Source: Branchiostoma floridae (Eukaryota; Chordata; Leptocardii; Amphioxiformes; Branchiostomatidae). From it: a stretch of 64,000 nucleotides of DNA. Each line of letters opens with the position of its first letter. The stretch's first letter is position 1. The notes beneath the pieces are model-generated. The model was not told where the DNA came from, ran no database searches, and saw only the letters and a list, made by a program, of their open reading frames with translations. Position numbers and translations under genes: made by a program. Below are positions 22,427-34,045 of this stretch, in pieces. The stretch is taken from NCBI RefSeq assembly GCF_000003815.2, contig NC_049990.1, positions 7,258,770 through 7,322,769 of the forward strand, given 5' to 3'.

Positions 22427-25400
22427 ATGACTGCGTTAAAATCACCGTACAGCATCGAGGGAATCCTCGGGCGGACGAGCAACCCCTCCCGAGGGAGCGA
22501 CGGAAGAGGGTCGGTGATCGTAGCGGGACTTGGCCTGATCGGACCAGCTCCAGGGGCAAAGGAATCGCGCTCTATCCTCGTACAAAGTACGTACCAAACT
22601 CCTCTCTCTCTCAGCGCCAAACTGTGTCTGTACCAAAGTTTGCGTGGAACTGCAGTATGTGTGCATAGCTGTTCTCATCATTTTGCACGCAACGCCGACG
22701 TTAAATAGTGGTTTACGCTACTCGATGATCCGTTACGGTATCACGCCTGTCTTCTTTAGTTGCCACACTTCGCTCATCAGTGCTAAACGACCATCAGACA
22801 CGCTCTGCTACGCCACAGTCGTCTTAATTTGATTACTTGTCTTTAATAGATGTTTGTGTGGTTAATGAGTTAAGTAAATAACGCCTGTTGATTCGCGCCG
22901 CGGGAATATTGTATTCAACGCTTATTATAGGGCGACATTACACAGTTCGTTAACCGCTAGTATGCGAGCAACATTTTGGCTCTTTCCATGTTTCAGCGCT
23001 GCCTTTTAGATACAAGTGATTACGCCATGGTTTGGCTCCTCTACCCTGGTCTAACCCGACCCCACTTTCTGTGGCCGATCCGGTTGCATACTGCTCCGAT
23101 TGCTTTACAATTAGATTACAGCAAAAACTATATATGTAGTAACGCAGACTGTATAGTTTAATACGCATGCACGCCAAGTATGCGTCCCGCTCGCATTGCT
23201 CTTTCCGCCAGAGATGGTAGCCGGGACAGTCATTATCTCCCGCTGTAATGCTTTCTTGCACGACACAAACGAGTCCAAATTGCCCCCCTTTGTCGAAAAG
23301 CTCGGGTAATGCGGTAAAACTTTGCCCCATTTCCGACGATTTTCCCCCGCCGCTTTCTGGAGTGTTTAAGAGCGTGATAAGGGGACCCCGTCGTGATATG
23401 GATGAGATGGGCAACTATCTGACTATGTTCTGTATCACATCATTCTTCTTTACGTCTAAAAATCTAAAACTATTGTAGATATGTCCGACATTAAGGGGAA
23501 GAGGTACATGCTAGGTGATGATTTTTGGATGAGGATTCATGAAATGGAACATAACAAGGAAGCAGTGAAGATAAAATCCTGTAGAATAAGTAGGGAACCG
23601 GAGAATCCAGTTGTCAGGGGGCCTAATTTGGTCCCGTATTTTGATGGATGTGTCAATACCTTTGCCAGTTGTCAGATTCTTCAATTACATCCCGCACCAC
23701 CAGCGTCCCGTCATCATTTACCGACCCCGGGAGTTGAAAGGTGCCAATTACTGGGTCGTAAAAAACTAAATAGCGCCGCCGCGATCGCACTGCCCTACCC
23801 CGGGCCCCCGGAGAGAAACACCGAGCCCAAAAGGACTCCCTAAAACCCAAACTCAAACCTAAAACTCTGCCTGAATAAAGAGCAAATTGCATTAATTCAA
23901 AAGCAAACTTTCCCCGTGGCTCAATTCTCGCCTTTTCTTTGCAGAAAATTGCGGCGGGATGAATGCGGAGGTGGCGACGATCGGGAGAGCTGCAGGGCAC
24001 GAGGACAATAGCGGGGAGAGTGCCGCCCTGGATTTCTCCATTAAGAGAAAATCAGCAGAGGACAAGAAAGACTTAAAGCAAGACTTAAACAGAAACCATT
24101 TCTCGGAGAAAGACATCAAAAAGGAGGACATGCACGAGGGAGAGGACAGCGGGAGCGAGAGCGATTGTGGGCCGCTGGGGAGCGACCTGCCACCGTGCGG
24201 CAGTCCAACAAGCTCCGGTGCCGTCCACGAGGACAAACTGAACGATCTCTGTGACAGTATCAACGGACAAGTGAATTCTTTAGCTGGAATCGACTTGGAA
24301 AACGGCGGGAAAAGGAAACAGAGACGCTACCGAACAACTTTCACAAGCTACCAGCTGGAAGAACTAGAACGAGCATTTGCCAAGACCCACTACCCCGACG
24401 TTTTTACCAGGTGGGCTTTTCTTCATTTCTGCTCTTCTTTTGACCTCTTAATAGTAATCAATTTGCAAGTTTATGCCCGTAGGCTAATTTCAAGTACATG
24501 GTATAAACATAGGAGATATACAAGTGACAATAAACAGTGGTAAACATTATTGTGAAAAGAGGCTACTCGAATACTAGTGTTGGCTATTTCTAAACAGGTT
24601 GTGTTTGACTTCTTTTTAAATAGTTTTCTTTAATGAAGAACACCAGAATTGAAAATTATAACTTGCGTTCATACCTTATAAACCATGCTATCAGCATAAT
24701 TGTAACTTTAAGGTCATAAGGCCATGGTATGGATGTGAATATCATTTTGCAAATACCTTATTTTCTACCAAACAAGTTGCGCGGTTTTTAGGTTGCAACC
24801 GTATTGCAGTTTACAACAATAGGGGCACCACAAATGACAAATGCGAAAAAGAGAGCGGATATAGGCCATTGGTTTAATAGCGCTATAGCCAAATTATTAT
24901 TGTTATTTTAATTCACATTGAAGGCTAGTTTGTTTGTCCATTTGCGGGCCGGGTCGGCGTTCTTGACCGCAAGAATGCCCGGCAGGCTTTGAGGACAGTG
25001 ACAGCGGCTCCGGCCACGAGTGTCCCGTACGGACAGACGTGAGGGATAAGAAGGGACCGACAAGTCCATAAGACCTGAGTAGCTAATGACATCAGGGGAA
25101 GGGGAAGGGTGACACCCCGACACCGTAACTCCGACAGTTGACGGGACCGTCGCACTAAAATTAGCCGGGTCTGTATTTTCCCAGCTGCCGGGAGCGCGTC
25201 GGTTGCCCGGCTTTAATTTCACCCGCGTAAGATCTTCACTTTCCTGATATTAACTCGAGCAGACCAGAGGTCGGACCGAACGGACAGGAAAATTGACCTT
25301 TCCTAATGTGGGATTCTGTCAATGACATTAGATTATGGCGGAACATGGGTGGGCGGCCCGGCCCGGCTACCCGGAGAGACTGTTGTTCTAGACACGCTGC

Positions 25401-28400
25401 GGCTTCGTGGCAGGCCGCCCGTATATTTCATGGTCCAATATATATAGTCCATATTATTTAGTAGTACTTAGCCAGACTGCCATCCTAAGTTAGTTTACCG
25501 GGGCTCACATACTCTCTAAACAACCTGTTGTTAAGGTGGGTTCACATGTGCGTGTATGTTCAAGTCCGTGTGAGGGCCGTGTGGACTTCTTAGCATCTGC
25601 CAGGCTCCACAGGTTGCTGGAAAATAGCACAAATTGGACAAACATAGACGCATAACATGCCAAATGAGCTAGCTGACCGGAGAGTATGGTTTGCTAACTC
25701 CTCTGGTGTGTTATCTGGCTGTATTGGTCCAACTCAATTTTTCTAGCGACCTGTGGAGCCTGTAAGAGGCTAAGAATTCCATACGACTGGATGGCAGTGT
25801 CTAGATTATATATATCATAACGTCTATAACAACGTATCAAACCTAGACGGGGAAACGACATATAGCAATATGCTCAAAACATATCATAGTAGACAAAAAC
25901 GAAGAAACAGTCGACATAATTTCGGAATTTGTCCCAGTACTTAGATATTTTGAATCTTCAGTGTTGAAATGAGCCTGTGAAACACGCTGGAAAAAAAAGT
26001 TCCGATATCAAGATTAAAATTTCAAACCACTGATCTTTCTTTCAAACTTTTGATCAATTTCAAGCATTGTACAAACTTTTCCCCATGACATTTGTCTATT
26101 AGTGTTTATAGATTCATAGAATTTGTACTACTAACATAACAAGGTATTTCGAAGCACAATTTGCAGACTTTGATACTAAGAATGCCTTTGCACAGACTAC
26201 AGTTGTATGGTATTGGTCAGACTAGAACGCGCTGAAATATATCAAACGCGAGGTATCTTGATGATTGGCCAAATATACAAAGCATACTGTGCATTGTCAT
26301 ACCCCGGTTTCGTGTGTTTCAGTGAGATGATTGTCTATTTGGTAGCACATTTCGTTCAAGTGACAGACTGACACACATTTTGACGTTGTCGACGTTGACA
26401 AAAATGGCTCAACTTAACTATAATCGAATTCCTCTGTGATCGAAGTATTAGCAAAGTATATGTCAGTTCTGTGCCTGTAATTCCTCAGAAATAGTAACGC
26501 GAACGTAACGATAATGCCAGCAAACATACATACTAGACAAAGGACAAAGAAGTTAAAATGTTTTACCGTACGAAGTTTGTATTTTGTTCCTTCATAAAGC
26601 CTTTGCTTATGTTTGAGAATATAAATAGCAAAAGAAAAGAGATATTTTGAGACTTACGTTAATAAGATGGTGGCTACGGTACCTCACAGCCACGCCCTAT
26701 TTTAGACTCTAAACAAAACCTTAACAAAAATAAAATGACAAATCTCAAGAAACTGTTCACTAGCCAAAAACAAGACAATCATTTGGTCGCCAACATATAA
26801 GGAGTCTATAACCACTATGCCTATACAATCCATAGCCTGAGCGATGCCTGAAGAAGGAAGATTGTCAAACGAGGGTTAGCTTGTAGTTTTATATAACGTC
26901 CTTGCTTGTAATGAGTACAGTTTTGGAAATGATATGCGTAAAAGTAAAATGTATAGTCAAGAAATCAAACCACAAGACAAAAGTTGCCATGTATTCTTCT
27001 GCAAATGAAACAAGATGAGCTAATGTTGTCACGTCACTTTAACAGACCCATCCGCAAACTCCATAGAATAAAATGGTAATGTGTTATTACGTTCCCCTCT
27101 ACAGTACAATGAAGCAAATAGAAGTAAAGACTATGTACTATAATACATGAGTAGATCTGTGTGTAAACCTTTCGTTAAAACAGACAATTATGCTTACAAA
27201 AAAAGGCAAACAAATCGAACTAAGGCAGTGCTTGGATACTGTGGTTTTGGGCCTTATAGTTCTGTGTGCTTCACCCTCTTCAAACCCTGGTATCATGTTA
27301 TACGTATTCAAATTCGTATAGGTAAGAACTAAGTACTCTCTTTTTCAGTTTGATTTAGCGTATTGAAATCTTGCCAACAACCGTCTGTGAACACTTAGTT
27401 TGCAGTATATTTTACGGCGTGTATGGTGCAGGCTGTATTTCGATGCAGTAATCAGAAAGGGAATTTACTGGTGAAAACGTACAGACGTCATGAAAATACC
27501 CCACCCTTTGGACTGGTCGTGATGTCATCTTAATCCTCTACAAACCCCGGATAGGGTGTCTCCTGTATGGCGCAATCTTGCATAATTTTGTATTTTTTAA
27601 ACCAAACATGAAAAAATAGACGAGGACAAAATAGCACTGCACTCAAGTGATGTACCTTATATCAACACACAACACATCACATCAAATGACTAAATAAAAG
27701 CAAAACAGGCACTATAATGATACTATACGTATAAGTAGCGCCATTCTCCACTTCACAAGTTGTCAAATATAGACAGTATTACTGATACACTAGTTAAGAT
27801 TTACGATTTTGAAAGCTGGTTTGGATTACGTCTATACATGTATGTGTATCTGTAACACAAACGTGTGGGATCTGTCTCGCAGAGCTTGAAGGATGAGTCC
27901 TATAAAATGATCATAAGTTGAATTTGATATGTGCATCTTTGCCAGAGTCCGTATTTTACAAGCTGACAGAATAGATACATTAGTCGACTCACTCCGATCT
28001 ATGCGGTACAATTCTAAACGAACTTTTCGCCTTTTTTTTTCTAATTTGTCGGGAAGGGTATCGTATTCACCACGACCAAAAGCGATTAGATAAGATTTTT
28101 CAATAGCTTCTTTCCTTGTTGTAATCAGTGCGTTTCAAGTCTTTTGATTGACTTGGCCAAACAGTGTTTAGGTGAAGGCATGTTTCCCCAATCTATTGTA
28201 AATATTAACAAACTAGCTAGTTAAAACTTATGGACAGTTTATTTTGCGATACACCAGTCTCCATGCATCACATTGGACCCATGATCTTGTAACGAAGTAG
28301 TCAATACAACATTGATGCCTTCACTGTCAACCGTGTACAACTAAAGATGACGTCCCTGCCATTGACAAACACGAAATGTGAAAATTGAAAAGAGTTTACA

Positions 28401-31400
28401 TATCTATATCTACTCGACATAAAGAATTACAAACCCTGATGACACTACTTTAATCTTAAACTGACATTTATGCAAATATCGAATATCTTTATGCTTTGGT
28501 TGATATTAATATCTTTCTTCATTTGAACTTCGTGAAATCATATGTAAATATTTGTTCTATGCATCACGCTTTGACGTAACATGTGTTTTGAAGACAGCTG
28601 ATATCATATGACAGATAGATATGTAGAAATATGGGCATTTCTGTTCTATAAATACCAGGATACTAGGTGGGGTTCGTTCATGAGTATGTCATATCGTGAT
28701 ACCCGTTAACATTGTTCAGCCACATGCATGTTACGGTGAGTTGCTGTGGAGTTTGTCAACCACAAAATCAATAAACGTCTCTTCTTTAAGCGGTTGAAAT
28801 TTTCTTCTTTGTAATGGTGGACGAGGGAAATGCACAGGATATAAGCGAGCCGTGTGGGTGTGGCACTTTGAAGTACACAAAATCTGTTTTCATATACCAG
28901 CTTCTTAAATCTTGTTCATGCCACGCATGTTAAAAGTCAAACAAACAAAATGATTGTTGCCCAAACATCATTTTAGGATTTACAAAAAGTGAACTGATGT
29001 ATGAGTATCATAGCAGAATCGATATGGACACATGCATGCCCATGTCAACTTTTGCACATCATGTGTGTTGATTAATGACAACAAGTAAACACGTTTTTTA
29101 CTGTTTGCGGTCGAAACTCTTGTGGTTTCGTAGTGGGAAGGCTTCTCGAAAACCGCGAAACTAAAACCATGGCAAATACATGTAAGTCAAAGTTTACTGT
29201 ATTCAGGCCACGGTCATCTTTGTTAATCATAAATAACGGTGGCTGCGGGATCTGATCTGATCAAATCCTCGTAGTTATCATACAGAGTAATAGATACAAA
29301 AATTGTTTTCATTGCCATAGTGTCAATAGACGTGTTTCCCATGGGGCCAATGCTCACTTATGGCAATGAACTGTCTTCCGGGGAATCCCAACAAGCTAAT
29401 CAACTCTAAAGCCAACACTGAGCTCCCCTGGGCGCTGTTTTGTCTTGAAATAATTCCGTGGAACAACAACTTTAATCAGCCGAGTGACATGTCATGTGTT
29501 CATTACAATTGGACCACAATCGCGGTCATGGTGGCTACATGTATAGATATGGATCCATGGGTTGTGGACCAGTGATAATTAAAACCGACGGATATTGTTT
29601 TATTGGTGTAACATCTGTTATTGGTTGTAATGAATGAAAGAGCTAGGCTAATTGTGTATAACAATGACTATTTCTTAAGTCAATTGTTAATTGGCTCGAC
29701 GCCCTTGCTGTCGTTCGATGATGACCTCGCTCCTTTAAAAAGGTCGTTTATTTTCTATTGTGGAAAGAAAACTACTCTTCTCTTAGTTAACATCACAGAA
29801 CTCACACATGATAAATTGGTGGTTTCGTCTTCCACTGTCTCCAAGAAAAGAAGCCAAGCCTAACTAGTTAAGTTTTAGAGTTAGTATTTGAATCAGAATA
29901 GTCGTATGTGATATTACTGTTATTCTTCATTCACCGTCTTTCTGTTTCTCAACATCTAACTACATGTTGTTGCCTTATTACAGGGAGGAGTTAGCAATGA
30001 GAGTGGATCTAACCGAAGCTAGAGTACAGGTAGGTCCAACTAAGCCAACTCTACTTTTCTAAACAAGATATCAAAATACAAGGTTCTGCTGCAGGATCAT
30101 AGAAAGTCCATAGGATAGACACTATAATCTAAGTGCTTTATCTTTTGACACATTCTATCTATCTACCATTCCATAGGAGCTGATGCATCTAAATACTGTG
30201 AAATTTATTTCCGTTTCTTCCATTCACCACTTAAGTCTGTTCACTCCTTTTCTTTCATTATCTTGTCAACGTCAGTCATTCTTTTAATCTTTATTATTTT
30301 GAATATAAGGGTACATTTTACGTAAAGAGCATGCCATGTATGGCAAGGAAAACCAATGTAGCCAAAAGACAACAACACATTGTAAATTTAATATCTGATG
30401 ATCAGATATCAAATGATATTCACAATCGGATTTTTTTTCTTAAAACAAAATTGTTTTAAGTCTTTTTGGGGAAAGTTGAATTGAAGTTGAGAAATTTTTC
30501 GCACATAGTTCTCCCACGAACCCCCCTCCACCATCCCCACTCTATATGACACACACATCCCGGGTCATAATCACCATTGCCCGCTGCCAGCCGTCCAAAT
30601 TGCGCGCGAAAATTGTGTCCATTTACCCTGCCCCAATTATGCCCATTTCTGCCGAGAAGTAAAACGGGAAATGGCAATTCTCCGATAATGAACCAACTCT
30701 TAACGAAAATGGCTTCAACCCCGGGACCTCTTTCGACGGCAAAGATTGCCCCCGAATTTTCTCCCTGATTTGCCTCGGCTGGCGGGGAAATTTGCTTAGG
30801 GTAATTTGGCCTAATTCTCGGGCTATTTAAGCAATTATTGTCAACGTTTTGCGACGGGAGGATTTGATTGCAGATTGTGTCGCCGCGCGCAGCGCTTAAC
30901 TCGTCAAATTGCCTCCCCGCTATAGGAGAGATCTACCGCCGCTCTTCGGAAATCTCTGCGGCCCCGCTTTGTCTTCCCGAGCAATCCATACCCAACCCTC
31001 TAATCACGCAAAATTGAAAAGCGGGAAATTACAGAGAAGGCTCATTCAATTTTATTAGCATTCAACAGGATGCGTTACTCGAGTCGATGTAATTTCGAGA
31101 AAATTGGTCGAAATTGGCGGTTCTCGAAACACAATGTGCAAATCTAATAGTGCGATGGGAGCGGCGGGATTGTATGAGTGACAACCTGCTTATAGTAAAA
31201 CTGAAAGGTCCTGGCCCTTGTCAGACTCCTCAGGTCGTGTAGGAGAAGAAAATGCCCCCTTCCTGTAGCGTTTGCCACTTCACGAGTTGATAAAGTTGTC
31301 AAAAGTTGAAAAGAAGAAGCGATCTACAAGCTTGACGCGTGTACAATTTGGTGAATGTGTATTACTCAGTTAATGAAGACCGTCTGGTAGCGAGAGTAAA

Positions 31401-32792
31401 GACGTATAATCACCGTTCTTGAGCGACAGACAATCATCCCGACTTTAAAGGAGCCCTGTTGGATATGGCGTGTTACATGCCTCTTTATTCCCGTTAGTTA
31501 CGGGCCGATTGTTCAGGGAAATGCAGTTTATAACAAAGTGGCAGCTGTAGTATTCTCTATGTGTTCGTAAAAACCTTTAAAGGTTTTTACGTTGTTTTGA
31601 CGAAACTCTTGCGTTTATGAGCTATTTACAGAAAACATTTAGTCCAGACTGTTTTACGTCAATACAGTGAAAGTTCACTTAAGGGCAGATCCACATATTT
31701 GCTTCGTATCCAGATAGTTTTCATAAATCATATATTTTGTTTGATCCTATATATTACTGCAAAATGAGCGGTACAATATATTTGTGAACCTCTCCGACTA
31801 TTTCAAATGCCGAAAAAATCATCCCTAGGCAACTGAATTTTCTGTTCACAAAATAAAGACTTACTACAAGAGGAGGCAAAAGAATACGACATCCTCTCAA
31901 ATTCTTTTTTGACTGTCGTACTGTATGCAGTAGCCAGTAGTATGCAAATGTCCTACTGATCATGATTCCTAAACCCTTTTCCTACAGTCTTACACCCCCT
32001 TTCCAATAGGACGGCGCTTTCGTCGCGCTCTCTCTGCGCTCCTCAAATTTAAGAGATCGCTCAACGAATTGTTTAGAAAAACGAATCTCTTAATGCTTTG
32101 TGTGTTTTGTTGTCTTTTCAGTCACACTTTTGTATGATATGCCCAGTATGGATGTCGAAGGTAAAACACACCCGTTTTAGGTTGCAGTGAGAGCGCAGCG
32201 CGATCGCTGTCTAAACGAAATGGGCCTTATTTTAGTTATATAACAGTGTATATCAATATGAAATATTCTATTGCATATCTGTTGTAACATGGCCCGTATA
32301 TTGTTGTTACAGGTTTGGTTCCAGAACCGGCGAGCCAAATGGCGGAAGCGAGAAAAGGCCCAGGCCCAACAGCAAGCCCAAATGCAGCTCCACCACCCCG
32401 GGGGCCTCCCGGGGGTCCATCCCTACCTGGACATGGGCTGTGCTCCCCACCACCCTGGGGAACATCCCCCGGGGGTCCCCGGTCTAAGCTGCCCGCCGCT
32501 GTCCCCTCTCCCTCCCGCCCTCCACCCTGGATCGTTCCCCCTCCACCCTGCCCTCGGCGGTGGGCTGCTCAGAACGCCGCTGGGTCCGGCGGGGTTCTCG
32601 CCGTTTCTCCGCGGGGCCGCTCCCGTGTTCCGCCCAATGCTGCAGGTGGACGGCTTGCAGGCGCTGGCTGAGTCCGACCGCCGGGCATCCAGCATCGCCA
32701 CCCTCCGCCTCAAAGCCAAGGAGCACTCGGCACAGATCGAAGCGCTGGGACAACACGCTAAACCTGCCACACTGAAGGAGGTGTGCTCCTGA
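22427..32792 (+). CDS. Arx: Aristaless-related homeobox transcription factor (complete, 4 exons, 383 aa)
   Basis: Nuclear paired-like homeodomain factor; ARX orthologues act in forebrain, neuronal and endocrine development. Exons: 22427-22586, 23945-24410, 29984-30029, 32313-32792 (stop TGA); phases 1, 2 and 0 join exactly. Exon 1 gives the eh1/octapeptide-type repressor motif in [16 protein letters not shown], comparable to the N-terminal CIDSILGR of vertebrate ARX. Exon 2 has an acidic/serine stretch ([10 protein letters not shown]), then [19 protein letters not shown], which opens the homeodomain. The homeodomain spans about residues 179-238 with Q50 and N51 in VWFQNRR, and is interrupted at codon 31 and between 46 and 47; the second is the classic paired-class intron. 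Exon 4 has a His/Pro/Gly-rich region and the OAR domain [20 protein letters not shown], ending LKEVCS as in ARX. The polyalanine tracts of vertebrate ARX are absent. The ATG at 23959 is an alternative start but would lose the octapeptide. Confidence 0.95.
22860..23460 (+). promoter_or_regulatory. Candidate conserved non-coding block in Arx intron 1
   Basis: High-complexity, repeat-free sequence with clustered homeodomain words (ACAATTAGATTACAGC), TAATGCGG and GTAATGC. Open frames across it have no recognisable protein similarity. Enhancer function is inference. Confidence 0.3.
24411..29983. other. Arx intron 2 (5.6 kb)
   Basis: The large intron inside the homeobox holds no second gene that I can support. 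The first kilobase (24920-25400) is GC-richer and repeat-poor; the rest is AT-rich unique DNA. A long 5' half-intron is common in developmental homeobox loci and may hold cis-regulatory modules. Confidence 0.6.
24920..25400 (+). promoter_or_regulatory. Candidate regulatory block in Arx intron 2
   Basis: GC-rich, repeat-free sequence with homeodomain-type words such as CTAAAATTAGCC, GGCTTTAATTTC and GACATTAGATTATGG. Open frames here lack recognisable domains. Regulatory role is inferred from composition and position only. Confidence 0.28.
30030..32312. other. Arx intron 3 (2.3 kb)
   Basis: Splits the homeobox between codons 46 and 47. It contains the repeat-free block 30480-31160 described separately; the remainder (31160-32312) shows no gene, repeat family or RNA that I recognise. 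Confidence 0.6.
30480..31160 (+). promoter_or_regulatory. Candidate conserved enhancer in Arx intron 3
   Basis: About 680 bp of high-complexity, moderately GC-rich, repeat-free DNA between the last two homeobox exons. It carries many short homeodomain-type words: CGATAATGAACC, GGTAATTTGGCCTAATTC, GCAATTATTGTC, CTAATCACGC, GGAAATTACAG and TCTAATAGTG. The composition contrasts with the surrounding AT-rich intron. No coding potential. Confidence 0.35.
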
Positions 32793-32920
32793 GGACTACG
32801 GGCTACAGGGGCGGGCCAGTAGGCTGTGTAGGGATTTGAGGAGGGTTTTGTATAAGCCATGCAGGCTTCTCCCCTCCTCCTGCACTTTCTTGACTGTATT
32901 GTTATTGTTTTTTATGTGCG

Positions 32921-32955
32921 AAACAAACAAACAAACAAACAAACAAACAAACAAG
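32921..32955. repeat. (AAAC)n microsatellite
   Basis: About eight tandem AAAC units in the probable Arx 3' UTR. Confidence 0.95.
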
Positions 32956-33598
32956 GGATGGTCGATAGTCTCTATCAGACTTCTAAGGATGCGGAAAGAA
33001 TATGAAATATTGACGAAGATTTGCCATTGGCAGGCCATATACAGAGTTGTTAGCAGACCTGTTCATGTAACTCCACTCATCCTATTCGCATAGTCTTTAA
33101 TAGTCTACCCAGTAAACCATGCAGTTTGGTAGATATAAGTAGAAATGGTTTGGTAAAATACTCCATAGAAATTTCTGCTTCTCCCAGAGTATGCACAGTA
33201 TTTCGTCAAGGCGTAAAAGTATTTTTTTCCAACTCAGCTTGCAAATTCTCCTTATCCTGCATCTACTGAACTCCAACCTGCCCGCCCTATTAAGCCGACT
33301 TTGCTGCAATGTCTTAAGATTTTCATGTCTGTCCAAGTGTTGTGAATAGTAACCCTGACCGTGGGTCTGTTGCGTTGTTGTTTGACCCTGTTAAGTGTAG
33401 AAATGTATTGTGCAATCTTGTTGTGATCTGTGAATATCTAAAGCCAGTTACTTTTCTGTATACAGTGCCATGCAAGGAAGTGGTTTTTGAACTGACAATG
33501 ACATTTACATAATTGAGTGTCTTTTGAAAATTTACCCAACATTCACAGGTCTAAGGCGCCTGTTTGAAGTTAAAGTTGGGAATTGGGATACTCCCAGA

Positions 33599-34045
33599 TA
33601 GGGCTGGGTACCGGTACACTGTACCGGTACAAAACGGGTTTTTCTTATTGGACCGGTCCAGAAAAATCGGACCTGAAAAAATTTGGTGGACCGGATGTTG
33701 GACCTATTGGAAAATGAAAAGATTATATGATCAGGATTTCACACGTTTTCGGGCCTTACCGGTCAAAGGAAATATCAAGACCGAGTCTACCAAGTTTTAC
33801 AGTCAATCGTACAGAGGCAGTTAGCCTTGTAGGGTTTTAAAACGCCAGTGGGAGTCTAAAACTCCACAAAACTGATTTCTTTTATATAGCGAAATGGACC
33901 ATTGTTTCGAGTATCTGCATTCACAAGTTTTCACATACTGAATCAGGTCTGGGTTCAGGTCCGGACCTGGACCTGATCCTCTGGACCTGAACCGAACCTG
34001 GACCTGGACCTGGACCTGAATTTTCTGTACCGGTACCCAGCCCTG
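33599..34045. mobile_element. TIR element with GGGCTGGGTACCGGTACA ends
   Basis: The left terminus AGGGCTGGGTACCGGTACA (33600) is matched by the complement TGTACCGGTACCCAGCCCT at 34026-34044. Flanking octamers CTCCCAGA and CCCCCAGC agree at 6 of 8 positions, compatible with a decayed 8-bp duplication of hAT type. Near the right end lies a GGACCT/GGACCTGAACC minisatellite (33955-34018). The inner part has no intact transposase frame, so it is non-autonomous. Confidence 0.8.

Noticed and set aside
22950-23414. 154-codon minus-strand open frame in Arx intron 1
   Set aside because: No recognisable domain, no splice context; more likely chance frame over GC-rich candidate regulatory DNA.
23481-23843. 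120-codon plus-strand open frame before Arx exon 2
   Set aside because: Not in frame with exon 2 and without domain features; upstream exon 1 joins in phase to 23945 instead.
32315-32860. Proline-rich open frames on both strands over Arx exon 4
   Set aside because: Composition artefacts of the GC-rich exon; the true frame encodes the homeodomain end and OAR domain.
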